From positions 1-41,608 of the forward strand of contig NZ_DJUW01000031.1 of the NCBI RefSeq assembly GCF_002440635.1: 41,608 nt of DNA, read 5' to 3'. The position numbers and the translations under genes were made by a program. The notes beneath the pieces are model-generated. The model made no database searches and was not told the DNA's origin. It was given only the letters and a program-made list of their open reading frames with translations. The stretch comes from Novosphingobium sp. UBA6272 (GTDB taxonomy: Bacteria; Pseudomonadota; Alphaproteobacteria; Sphingomonadales; Sphingomonadaceae). The stretch's first letter is position 1; every line of letters starts with the position of its first letter. Below are positions 23,895-32,187 of the stretch, piece by piece.

Positions 23895-24008
23895 GATCGG
23901 GGCGCTTCTAGCCGCCTATCGCCGCTCATGCAAAAAGCCACTCGCACAAGGGGCTAGGCCGTTCTATCTGTGGCGCAAAGCTGAATCACACCCCGGAGCA
24001 CATCCCCT

Positions 24009-25583
24009 ATGGACGACATCTTCATCGGCCTTGCTGCCAACGGCGAACGCCAGAACCTGCGCCTTGGCCGCGCCAACCGCCATGGCCTGATCGCGGGGGC
24101 AACCGGCACCGGCAAGACCGTGACGTTGCAGACCCTGGCCGAACAATTCTCGGCCGCCGGGGTGCCGGTGTTCATGGCCGACGTCAAAGGCGACCTTGCC
24201 GGGGTTGCGATGGCCGGCAGCCACGATTTCAAGCATGCCGACAAGATCGAGGGCCGCGCCAAGGAACTGGGCATCGACCCGTTCGAATATCATGACAATC
24301 CGGCGGTGTTCTGGGACCTCTATGGCGAGAGCGGTCACCCGATCCGGACCACCATTTCGGAAATGGGCCCGCTTTTGCTCGGGCGCCTGCTGGGCCTCAA
24401 CGAGACCCAGGAAGGCGTGCTCAACATCGCGTTCAAGTGGGCCGACGACAACGGCCTGCTGCTGCTCGACATGGATGACTTGCAGCAGACCCTGATCCAT
24501 TGCGCGGAAAACGCGGGTGAACTGGCCACGACCTATGGCAACATCTCGAAGGCTTCGGTCGGGACGATCCAGCGCCAGTTGCTGGCTTTCGAAAGCCAGG
24601 GCGCGGACCGCTTCTTTGGCGAGCCGGCGTTCGAGATCAACGATTTCATCCGCTGCGACGAGAGCGGCAAGGGCGTGATCAACGTGCTCGCCGCCGACAA
24701 GCTGATGCAGAGCCCCAAGCTCTACGCAACCTTCCTGCTGTGGCTGCTGTCCGAACTGTTCGAGGCGCTGCCCGAAGTCGGCGATCCCGAAAAGCCGGTG
24801 CTGGTGTTCTTCTTCGACGAAGCGCACCTGCTGTTCGAGGACGCACCCGAGGCGCTGTTCGACAAGGTCGAGCAGGTGGTCCGCCTGATCCGCTCGAAGG
24901 GCGTCGGGGTCTATTTCATCAGCCAGAACCCGATCGATATCCCGGAAAAGATCGCCGGCCAGCTTGGCAACCGGGTCCAGCACGCGCTGCGCGCCTTTAC
25001 CCCACGTGACCAGAAGGCAATCAAGGCGGCGGCCGAGACGTTCCGGATCAATCCCGAACTCGACGTCGAAACCGCGATTACCGAGCTCAAGACCGGCGAG
25101 GCGCTGGTCTCCACGCTTGACGAGGAGGGCGCGCCGACGATCGTCCAGCGCACGCTGATCGCTCCGCCGCGCTCGCGCCTGGGCCCGATCACGCCCAAGG
25201 AGCGCGCGATCATCCAGTCGATCAGTCCGTTTGACGGCAAATACGATGCCGCGGTCAACCGCGAGAGTGCGGCCGAAGTGCTCGCCCAGAAGGCGCAGGA
25301 TGCCGCCGCCGCCGCCCAGGTGGTTGAAGAGCAGGGCGAGGAAGCCCAGCGCGCCCAGCCCCGCGCGACCCCGTCGATGTGGGAAAAGGCCGGCAAGGCG
25401 GCGTTCGGTGCCGCCGCTGCCTCGGCCGGGACCATGGTTGCGCGCAAGATCAGCGGCCGCAAATCGAGCAGCTCGCCGATGGCATCGGCAGCCAGCGCAG
25501 CGGCCGGTTCGCTAGGCACCGCGCTGGGCGGGCAGATGCTGGGCCGGTTCGCGCGCGGGCTGCTGGGGGCGCTGCTGCGCTGA
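24009..25583 (+). CDS. HerA-like ATPase, DUF853 family
   Basis: A 524-residue RecA-fold ATPase of the HerA/FtsK superfamily. Walker A is GATGTGKT at 30-37 and Walker B is FFFDEAH with Asp270-Glu271. The core runs to about residue 410; a Q/A-rich, partly coiled stretch (AAAAQVVEEQGEEAQRAQ) then leads to an Ala/Gly-rich tail ending GRFARGLLGALLR. There is no membrane anchor. HerA pumps DNA with NurA in archaea, but bacterial DUF853 proteins usually stand alone and their role is unknown; no nuclease partner is adjacent here. GGAG lies 12 nt before the ATG. The gene stands by itself between the divergent pabBC and the downstream M1 peptidase. Confidence 0.85.
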   Translation: MDDIFIGLAANGERQNLRLGRANRHGLIAGATGTGKTVTLQTLAEQFSAAGVPVFMADVKGDLAGVAMAGSHDFKHADKIEGRAKELGIDPFEYHDNPAVFWDLYGESGHPIRTTISEMGPLLLGRLLGLNETQEGVLNIAFKWADDNGLLLLDMDDLQQTLIHCAENAGELATTYGNISKASVGTIQRQLLAFESQGADRFFGEPAFEINDFIRCDESGKGVINVLAADKLMQSPKLYATFLLWLLSELFEALPEVGDPEKPVLVFFFDEAHLLFEDAPEALFDKVEQVVRLIRSKGVGVYFISQNPIDIPEKIAGQLGNRVQHALRAFTPRDQKAIKAAAETFRINPELDVETAITELKTGEALVSTLDEEGAPTIVQRTLIAPPRSRLGPITPKERAIIQSISPFDGKYDAAVNRESAAEVLAQKAQDAAAAAQVVEEQGEEAQRAQPRATPSMWEKAGKAAFGAAAASAGTMVARKISGRKSSSSPMASAASAAAGSLGTALGGQMLGRFARGLLGALLR

Positions 25584-25716
25584 CCAAGGGTGCCATTGGG
25601 CGCGCGTGACCGTCGCTGGTCGAACCGGCTCGGCACTTGGTCGAGCCGGACGGTTGCATTCGCGAGCGAAGTGAGGTCTGGAACCGGCCATAACGGTCGC
25701 TTTTCCGGAGAATCCA

Positions 25717-28389
25717 TTGCGTACCCTTCTGCTCGCCGCTTCGGCGTTGACGCTGGCGCTTGCCGCCGCTGCCCCTGCCACGATCGCTGCCGCCGATGCC
25801 GAAACCCAGGCCGCGCTGGCCCTGGCTCCGGTTCCGCCGGGCAAGCTGACCGACGCGGCGCGGCCGACCGCCTACCGCATCGATCTGACCATCGATCCCA
25901 ATAAGGAGCGCTTCTCCGGCAAGGTCGAGATCGACGCGGTGCTGAAGGATTCGGCGCGGTTCATCGATCTGCATGGCCGCGATCTCAAGATGGGCAGCGC
26001 CGTCGCTCTGGCCGGGGGCAAGCGCTATCCGGCGCGCTATTTCGAGCTTGATCCGAGCGGCGTGGCCCGGCTGACTTTTTCCGAAGCACTGCCGGCGGGG
26101 CCGGTGACGCTGCAATTCGACTATGACGCGCCATTCAACAGTGGCCCGGCCGGCATGTTCCGGGTCAAGGTCGGCGAAGACTGGTACAGCTGGACCCAGT
26201 TCCAGTCGATCGATGCCCGCGCCGCCTTTCCGGGCTTCGATGAACCGGGCTTCAAGGTGCCCTTCACGGTAACCCTGCGGACCCTTCCGGGACAGATGGC
26301 GGTGAGCAATGCGCCGCAGGTATCGACCACGCGCGAGGGCGGGATGGACGTTCACCGATTCGCCCCGACCCTGCCGATGCCGACCTATCTGATGGCCTTC
26401 ATGGTCGGCCCCTTCGCTTCGGTTTCGGGGACCGTCCCGGCCACGCCGCAGCGCCAGGCCCCGCTGCCGATCCGGATCGTCACGACCAAGCAGAACGCAG
26501 CCAAGATGGACTTCGCGCTGCAGGGCACCAAGGGGATCGTCAAGCACCTTGAGGCCTATTTTGGCCAGGCCTTCCCCTATCCCAAGCTCGACCAGATCAC
26601 CACGCCGATCCTGCCGGGGGCGATGGAGAATGCCGGGGCGGACCTTTACAACGATTCGATCCTGATCATGGACGAAAAGGCCTCCACTTCGCAGAAGCGG
26701 ACCTTTGGCATGGTCGTGGCGCATGAACTGGCACACCAGTGGTTCGGCGATCTCGTCACGCCGGCCTGGTGGGACGACATCTGGCTCAACGAGAGCTTTG
26801 CCAATTGGATGGGCTTTAGAATCGGGCACGAATGGCGGCCCAACCTCAACATCCGGGCCGGGGCGCTGGCCGAAGGCTTCAATGCGATGGGTACTGACGC
26901 GCTGGTCGCCGGCCGCGCGATCCATCAGCCGATCCCGACCAATGCCCAGATCGACGAAGCGTTCGATTCGATCACCTATGGCAAGGGTGGCCACGTGGTG
27001 GCGATGATCGCCGGCTACATGGGCGATACCAAGTTCCGTGACGGGGTGCGCCGCTACATGGCCGCACACAAATATGGCAATGCCACCAGCGCCGATTTCT
27101 TCCGCGCCATGGCCGAGGTTTCGGGCGATCCCCGAATCCTGCCGGCAATGCAGAGCTTCACTGACCAGCAGGGCGTGCCGCTGGTGACCTTCGCCGCCGA
27201 TGGCAAGGGCGGCTATTCGGTCAGCCAAAGCCGCTATGCCCGGCTCGGTGCGCAGGCTCCGGCGATCCGCTGGGGCATTCCGCTCTGCGTCCGCCGCGCC
27301 GCTTCCAAGCAACAATGCCAGTTGCTTGATCAGGCCAGTGGCAGCGTCAGGGTAGCCGGGCGCGGGGCGCTGATCCCCAATGCCGGGGGCACCGGCTATT
27401 ACCGCTTCGAACTGCCAGCTGCGGAATGGAACGCGCTGATCGCGGTGGCCGACAAGCTGCCGGGTGGAGAGGCGCTGGCGCTCGACGATTCGCTGTTCGC
27501 CAGCTTCCAGGCCGGCCGCGCCAGCCCCGATCAGCTTATCGCCGGGGCGGTCAAGCTGGCCGCAAATCCGGATAGCTACGCCAGCGAAGCCGGGGTCGGC
27601 AGCCTTGAATGGTTCTACCGCAACGGGCTGCTCGATGCGGATGGAGAGCAGGGCTATCGCCGCCTGATCCGGCAGCTGTTCGCACCCAAGGTTGCGGCGA
27701 TGGGCTTCGATCCGCGGGCAGGCGCTTACGCCGCCGAGGATCCGGAAAAGTCGCAGAAGCGGATTCAGGCCGTCGGAAAGCTGGCCGGCGCGGGCCACGA
27801 TGCGGCGTTGCGCAAGAAGATCGGCGATGCGGCGCGGGCCTATCTGGCCGGCGATACCAAGGCGCTCGACCCGTCATGGTTCGGGATCGGCTTCGAAATC
27901 GTGGTTGAAGAAGGCGGCCTTGCCGCCGCCAAGCAACTGGCCGAGGCCGGCCTCGCTTCACAGGACCCGCTGTTCCGGCCCAATGCGCTGGGCGCAGTCG
28001 CCACCTCAGGCAAGGAAGATATCGGGCGCTGGGTGCTCGATTCCTTCACCGACAGCCGCCTGCGCCGCAGCGAACGGCTCGGCATGATCCGCGGCGTTGT
28101 TGCCAACAAGGGCACCCGCGACATGGGCTTTGCCTGGCTTCAGGCGAATTATCAGGACCTTGTTGCGGGCGGCGGCGGGATTTTCTTCGCATCGCGCCTG
28201 CCGGGCATGGTCGGCGGCTACTGTTCGGCCGCCAAGGCCGACGAGATTGCCGCGTTCCTGCGCCCCAAGCTGGCCGGCAAGACCGGCGCGCTCGAGCTGG
28301 AACGCACGATCGAGCGGGTCCGTTCATGCGGCGTGCTCAAGGATGCGCGCGGGGCCGAGCTTTCGGCGGCGTTCAAGAAGGTAAAGTAA
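25717..28389 (+). CDS. Exported M1-family zinc aminopeptidase
   Basis: An 890-residue metallopeptidase. A signal peptide covers about residues 1-25 (LLLAASALTLALAAAAPA), so it works in the periplasm or outside. The gluzincin site is HELAH at 336-340 with the third zinc ligand Glu359 in WLNES; the exopeptidase motif GAMENAG precedes it. An N-terminal beta saddle, the catalytic domain and a C-terminal ERAP1-type helical domain are all present, the usual M1 length. The start is TTG at 25717 with CCGGAG 8 nt upstream; no ATG sits before the signal peptide. It removes N-terminal residues from peptides, probably for nutrition. It converges with the kinase gene, with 9 bp between stops. Confidence 0.92.
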   Translation: MRTLLLAASALTLALAAAAPATIAAADAETQAALALAPVPPGKLTDAARPTAYRIDLTIDPNKERFSGKVEIDAVLKDSARFIDLHGRDLKMGSAVALAGGKRYPARYFELDPSGVARLTFSEALPAGPVTLQFDYDAPFNSGPAGMFRVKVGEDWYSWTQFQSIDARAAFPGFDEPGFKVPFTVTLRTLPGQMAVSNAPQVSTTREGGMDVHRFAPTLPMPTYLMAFMVGPFASVSGTVPATPQRQAPLPIRIVTTKQNAAKMDFALQGTKGIVKHLEAYFGQAFPYPKLDQITTPILPGAMENAGADLYNDSILIMDEKASTSQKRTFGMVVAHELAHQWFGDLVTPAWWDDIWLNESFANWMGFRIGHEWRPNLNIRAGALAEGFNAMGTDALVAGRAIHQPIPTNAQIDEAFDSITYGKGGHVVAMIAGYMGDTKFRDGVRRYMAAHKYGNATSADFFRAMAEVSGDPRILPAMQSFTDQQGVPLVTFAADGKGGYSVSQSRYARLGAQAPAIRWGIPLCVRRAASKQQCQLLDQASGSVRVAGRGALIPNAGGTGYYRFELPAAEWNALIAVADKLPGGEALALDDSLFASFQAGRASPDQLIAGAVKLAANPDSYASEAGVGSLEWFYRNGLLDADGEQGYRRLIRQLFAPKVAAMGFDPRAGAYAAEDPEKSQKRIQAVGKLAGAGHDAALRKKIGDAARAYLAGDTKALDPSWFGIGFEIVVEEGGLAAAKQLAEAGLASQDPLFRPNALGAVATSGKEDIGRWVLDSFTDSRLRRSERLGMIRGVVANKGTRDMGFAWLQANYQDLVAGGGGIFFASRLPGMVGGYCSAAKADEIAAFLRPKLAGKTGALELERTIERVRSCGVLKDARGAELSAAFKKVK

Positions 28390-28398
28390 GCGGCGGGA

Positions 28399-29820
28399 TC
28401 AAAGCGGCAGCGCGAGAGTGGCGGTCAGCCCCCTCACCGCGCCGTCATCGCCCCGGCGGTTGGCCAGGGTCAGCCCTCCGCCATGTTGTTCTGCGATCGC
28501 GCGGGCGAGGGTCAGGCCTAGTCCCGCCCCGCCGGTTTCGCTGTTGCGCGATGGTTCGCCGCGGGTGAAAGGCTGCAGCATCGCCGCGATCCGGTCATCG
28601 GGGATTCCGGGGCCGTCGTCGTCAATCCGGATCAGCACTTCGCTACCCGAGCGGTCGATGGCGATCCGCGCCGTCTGGCCATAGCGCAGCGCGTTGACGA
28701 CAAGATTGCGGATCGCGCGCCGCACCCAGGTGGCGCGCAGCGGCAGGACCAGCCGTTCGGCCGGCTCGAAGCTGACCGCTTCGCCCATGTCCTCGAATTC
28801 CTCGGCGATCTGGCCGACCAGGGCATTGAGCTCGGTCTGCTCGAGCGGGTCGCTCGGCCGGCCGACCCGGGCCAGACTCAGGATATCGTCGAGGCTGCGG
28901 GTGATGTCCTCGATCGTCGCCGCCATCTTGCTGCGCTCGGTATCGTCTTCCACGCTTTCGATCCGCACCCGCAGAGCGGACAGCGGGGTCTTGAGGTCGT
29001 GCCCGATCGCGCCGAGCATCACGTCCTTTTCATCGAGCAACGCGGCGATCCGTTGTTCCATCGCGTTGTGCGCCACGATCAGGCGGCGCACGTCATCAGG
29101 CCCTTGCGGGACGAGCAGCCCCGCGCCTTCGCGGTTGGCGCCGAATTGCTCAAGTCGATGAGTCAGCGCGGCCAGCGGCTTGGTCATCCGGCTGACAATC
29201 AGCGCAATCGCGCCGACCATCAGGCCGTAGAGCAGCAGGGTCTGGGCGAGCAGCGAGAAAACCAGTGCCGGTTCGCCCCTGGGCACCGGAACCCGCACCG
29301 TCAGCCAGCGCCGCGCCTGTGGCAATTCCAGCGCCACGGCCATCAGGTGGTGCGGCCGGCCCGGATCGCGGCCGAGAATTCTGGAGCGCCGCTCTAGCCG
29401 GGAAAGCAGGCGCGGATCGTCGCTCAACGGACGGTCGATCACCACGACCTGGCCGAGATCAAGCCCCTGGCTTTCGACGATTTCGCGCAGCTCTTCCTCG
29501 GCGTCCGGGTGGCGGCGACCGTTGCCCAGCGCAGGCGCGGCGGCGCTGCTTTCGACCCGCAACTGGCGTTCCCCTTGCGGCCGGCGCGGGCCTTCGCCCT
29601 GATGGCGGAATGGTCCGCCGATGAGGCCTTCGTCGCGGGCGGCCCCGAACAGGCGCAGCGCGGCGGTGTGGATCAGCGCCGCCTCGCGCCGCTCGGCCTG
29701 GGCGCGGTAGAGCAGCACTGCGCTGATCCCCTGGGCCAGCAGCAGCGCCAGTGCGATGGCCAGCAGCAGCTGCCCCTGCAGGCTGCGCGGCCAGATGAGC
29801 CCCCTGATCCGCCGCATCAT
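28399..29820 (-). CDS. Membrane sensor histidine kinase
   Basis: A 473-residue EnvZ-like kinase. Membrane helices at about 19-38 and 186-209 flank a periplasmic domain of roughly 145 residues that is rich in Arg and Pro and has no recognised fold. A HAMP linker follows, then the H-box GAIGHDLKTPL with phospho-acceptor His274, the N-box RNLVVNALRYG, G1 DDGPGIP and G2 GGAGLGL. Its ATG overlaps the response regulator stop by 4 bp (29817-29820), so the two are partners. The signal is unknown; the exported EF-hand protein at the head of the operon makes calcium or cell-envelope state a reasonable guess. Confidence 0.93.
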   Translation of the reverse strand: MMRRIRGLIWPRSLQGQLLLAIALALLLAQGISAVLLYRAQAERREAALIHTAALRLFGAARDEGLIGGPFRHQGEGPRRPQGERQLRVESSAAAPALGNGRRHPDAEEELREIVESQGLDLGQVVVIDRPLSDDPRLLSRLERRSRILGRDPGRPHHLMAVALELPQARRWLTVRVPVPRGEPALVFSLLAQTLLLYGLMVGAIALIVSRMTKPLAALTHRLEQFGANREGAGLLVPQGPDDVRRLIVAHNAMEQRIAALLDEKDVMLGAIGHDLKTPLSALRVRIESVEDDTERSKMAATIEDITRSLDDILSLARVGRPSDPLEQTELNALVGQIAEEFEDMGEAVSFEPAERLVLPLRATWVRRAIRNLVVNALRYGQTARIAIDRSGSEVLIRIDDDGPGIPDDRIAAMLQPFTRGEPSRNSETGGAGLGLTLARAIAEQHGGGLTLANRRGDDGAVRGLTATLALPL

Positions 29821-30551
29821 TCCCTCCGCGTCGGCTCGCGGCGGACATCGGCGGCCAGCATGTAGCCGCCGCCCCAGACGGTCTGGATCAGGGCGGGATT
29901 GCGGCTGTCGACCTCGATCTTGCGGCGCAGACGGCTGACCTGATTGTCGACCGCGCGGTCGAACAGGTGCGCCTCGCGGCCCTGGACCATGTCGAGCAGG
30001 CGGTCGCGATCGAGCACCTGGCGGGGGTGTTCGACGAAGGCCAGCAGCAGGCGGAACTCGACCGAGGAAATCGCCACCACCGCTCCTTCGGGATCGGTCA
30101 GCTTGCGCTTAAGCGGATCGAGCCGCCAGCCATCGAACAGGAAATCCTCCTCCTCGGCCGGCGCCTGCGCGCCTTTGCTGGCGCGGCGCAGCACCGAGCG
30201 GATCCGCGCGACCAGCTCGCGCGGCTCGAACGGCTTAGTGACATAGTCGTCGGCGCCGATTTCGAGGCCCACGATCCGGTCGGTGGCTTCGGTCCGGGCG
30301 GTCAGCAGGATGGTCGGGATCGCCTGGCTTTCAGCCAGGTGGCGGCACAGCGAAAGGCCGTCCTCGCCGGGCATCATGATGTCGAGCAGGACCAGATCGG
30401 GCGGTTCGTCGCGCAGCCGGGTGCGCGCTTCGGCGGCGCTGGCGGCCTGGTCGACGACAAACCCCTGGCGAGCAAGATACTCGGCCAGGGGTTCGCGCAG
30501 GGTCCGCTCGTCATCGACAAGGAGCAGGCGGGTTGCGGCGCTCTGATCCAT
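29817..30551 (-). CDS. OmpR-family response regulator
   Basis: A 244-residue DNA-binding response regulator. The receiver domain (about 8-122) has the acidic pair Asp13-Asp14, the phosphorylation site Asp57 in LLDIMMPGEDG, and Lys106 in DDYVTKPF. A winged helix of the OmpR/PhoB type fills the C-terminus (ISSVEFRLLLAFVEHP, then DRAVDNQVSRLRRKI). It should be phosphorylated by the kinase that overlaps its end and activate or repress promoters not identified here. It starts 27 bp after the EF-hand gene, so the three genes probably form one transcript. Confidence 0.95.
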   Translation of the reverse strand: MDQSAATRLLLVDDERTLREPLAEYLARQGFVVDQAASAAEARTRLRDEPPDLVLLDIMMPGEDGLSLCRHLAESQAIPTILLTARTEATDRIVGLEIGADDYVTKPFEPRELVARIRSVLRRASKGAQAPAEEEDFLFDGWRLDPLKRKLTDPEGAVVAISSVEFRLLLAFVEHPRQVLDRDRLLDMVQGREAHLFDRAVDNQVSRLRRKIEVDSRNPALIQTVWGGGYMLAADVRREPTRRE

Positions 30552-30578
30552 GTTAACTGGTCGGTTCCGGGGTTCGGG

Positions 30579-31166
30579 TCAGTTGGCTGGCGGCGGAGGC
30601 GGGGGCATGTCGCCATGGCCGGCGTGCGCACCCGGGCCGCGCTTGCCGCCCATCTTCTGGCGCATCTGCGCATGATGCGCCTTGCGCTCTTCGGGGGTCA
30701 GCTTGCCGTCCTTGTTGGCATCGGCATGATCGAACATCATGGCGTGCCCGGCGACGAATTCGTCCTTGCTGACTGCGCCGTCCTTGTTGGTATCGGCCAT
30801 CCGCATCATCATCATGCCGCGCTTGCCGCCATGTTCACCGCGCTTGCCCATCCGGCCTTCGCCGCCCTTGCGCTCACGCGCGGCGGAGAATTCGGCGCGG
30901 CTGACCGAACCATCCTTATTAGTATCGAGCCGGTCGAACATTGCAGTCTGCTTGGTGGCCTGATGCGCGGCGCGGTCAGCCTCGTCGAGCTTGCCGTCCT
31001 TGTTGGCGTCCATCATGGCAAACATTTCGCCGGCCTTGGCCTGGGCTTCGGCCTTGGTCACGGTCTTGTCACCCATCGGATCGCCCATCGGGCCCTGACC
31101 CTGGGCAATCGCGGTACCGGCAAGGCCGGTGGTCAGCAGGGCCAGGCCCAGAATGGTCTTCTTCAT
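30579..31166 (-). CDS. Exported EF-hand protein with four calcium loops
   Basis: A 195-residue protein starting at ATG 31166, which follows AAGGAG; an earlier in-frame start lacks a ribosome site. Residues 1-21 are a signal peptide (ILGLALLTTGLAGTAIA). Four canonical EF-hand loops are seen at 53-64 (DANKDGKLDEAD), 81-92 (DTNKDGSVSRAE), 125-136 (DTNKDGAVSKDE) and 149-160 (DANKDGKLTPEE). A His/Met/Gly/Lys-rich linker lies at 99-123 and the tail is HAGHGDM followed by a proline run. The protein should bind calcium, and perhaps other metals through the His/Met segments, in the periplasm. It precedes the response regulator by 27 bp, suggesting that the pair of loops and kinase belong to one response. 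Confidence 0.88.
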   Translation of the reverse strand: MKKTILGLALLTTGLAGTAIAQGQGPMGDPMGDKTVTKAEAQAKAGEMFAMMDANKDGKLDEADRAAHQATKQTAMFDRLDTNKDGSVSRAEFSAARERKGGEGRMGKRGEHGGKRGMMMMRMADTNKDGAVSKDEFVAGHAMMFDHADANKDGKLTPEERKAHHAQMRQKMGGKRGPGAHAGHGDMPPPPPPAN

Positions 31167-31280
31167 GTCGCGAACTCCTTGTCGCAGGAAAAGCAGGAGA
31201 AGCCACGGGGCGGGCAAGGGGAGGGGGAGAACCCGGCCCCATGGCTTCCTGTATTCCGTCTAGACCCGGGATGTCGCGCA

Positions 31281-31311
31281 TTTATGCCGCGGGGCAAGCA
31301 CTTTGTGTCAA
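31281..31311 (-). promoter_or_regulatory. Possible promoter for the EF-hand/two-component operon
   Basis: On the minus strand TTGACA (31306-31311) is followed after 19 bp by CATAAA (31281-31286), about 115 bp before the EF-hand start. The -35 hexamer is perfect, but the spacing is two bases longer than ideal, so this is tentative. Confidence 0.3.
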
Positions 31312-31354
31312 ATTGTCGCAGACTGCGGCACCCGTTCATCCGGGGGCAAGCGGT

Positions 31355-31750
31355 TCAGCGCGGGCGGTGCTGCGTGCCCATGCCGGCAGTTATGAACAGT
31401 GCGCTTGCCTTGCCGGAGATATCGGCGGTGTGCCACACGCCCGGAGGGTTGATCGCATAGTCCCCCGAACCGATCGTCACCGTGTCGGCAGTGCCGTCGG
31501 GAAATTCGCGGTGAAGTGTCATGGTCCCCGATAGGCACAGCACCACTTCATCCCCGACCGGGTGCATTTCCCAGCTGTCCCAGCTCTCCGCAAATTCGGA
31601 AAAGCTGACCAGCCGACCCTCCGCGCCGTCGGACGCGTTGCGTTCGGCATAGGCCTGATACCAATCCATGCCGGTGAAGGGCGGCTGCGGTACGGCCTTG
31701 GCACCAAGGCCAAGGTGCAATGGCCTGCTGGCGATCGCAATTCCAGTCAC
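31355..31750 (-). CDS. Cupin-domain protein
   Basis: A 131-residue single-domain cupin. The first cupin motif is seen around HPVGDEVVLCLSG (about 83-95) and the second around GDYAINPPGVWHT (about 117-128), giving a small beta barrel that may hold a metal, although the first motif has only one His. The start is GTG at 31748-31750; starting at the later internal Met would drop the N-terminal strand (HLGLGAKAV), which looks conserved. It follows the VOC gene by 4 bp and is probably co-transcribed. No substrate can be named. Confidence 0.75.
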   Translation of the reverse strand: MTGIAIASRPLHLGLGAKAVPQPPFTGMDWYQAYAERNASDGAEGRLVSFSEFAESWDSWEMHPVGDEVVLCLSGTMTLHREFPDGTADTVTIGSGDYAINPPGVWHTADISGKASALFITAGMGTQHRPR

Positions 31751-31754
31751 TGAT

Positions 31755-32123
31755 TCAGCCCATCACAAATGCATTGAGCTTGTTCCCATCGGGATCGCGA
31801 AAATAGCCGGCGTAGAACCCGTCGCCGCGTGGGCCCGGGGCGCCTTCGTCGCTGCCGCCGTTGGCCAGCGCGATCGCGTAAAGCCGGTCGACCTGGGCAT
31901 TGTCGCGCGCTTCGATCGCGACCATCACCCCGTTGCCGACGCTGGCTGCCTGTCCGTCAAAGGGCTTGGTTGCGGCAATCCCGCAGCCGCCGCCGGGCGT
32001 GCCCCAGGCGATGAAGCTATCGAATTCCATCATCCGCCCGGTGCCCATCTCGGCAGCGATCGCATCATAGAACTTCGCAGCGCGGGGCAGGTCATTGGTG
32101 CCCACGGTTACATATCCGATCAT
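31755..32123 (-). CDS. VOC-family (glyoxalase-like) protein
   Basis: A 122-residue vicinal oxygen chelate protein with paired beta-alpha-beta-beta-beta modules: IGYVTVGTNDLPRAAKFYDAI at the front with its helix, and a closing GYFRDPDGNKLNAF block with the usual DPDGN turn. Members of this type are often small dioxygenases, isomerases or resistance proteins, or have no known activity. AGAGGAG lies about 9 nt before the ATG, a strong ribosome site. It heads a two-gene unit with the cupin. The 64-bp upstream gap holds a direct GAACAT repeat whose role is unknown. Confidence 0.82.
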   Translation of the reverse strand: MIGYVTVGTNDLPRAAKFYDAIAAEMGTGRMMEFDSFIAWGTPGGGCGIAATKPFDGQAASVGNGVMVAIEARDNAQVDRLYAIALANGGSDEGAPGPRGDGFYAGYFRDPDGNKLNAFVMG

Positions 32124-32187
32124 CGAATCGACTCCTCTGTTCGCAATGAGAACATGATAGGAACATCAACCATGAGTCAAGCGCGAC

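Noticed and set aside
25450..27798. 782-codon minus-strand frame opposite the M1 peptidase
   Set aside because: The peptidase on the plus strand has a signal peptide and complete zinc site; the opposite frame has no recognisable domain and crosses two plus-strand genes.
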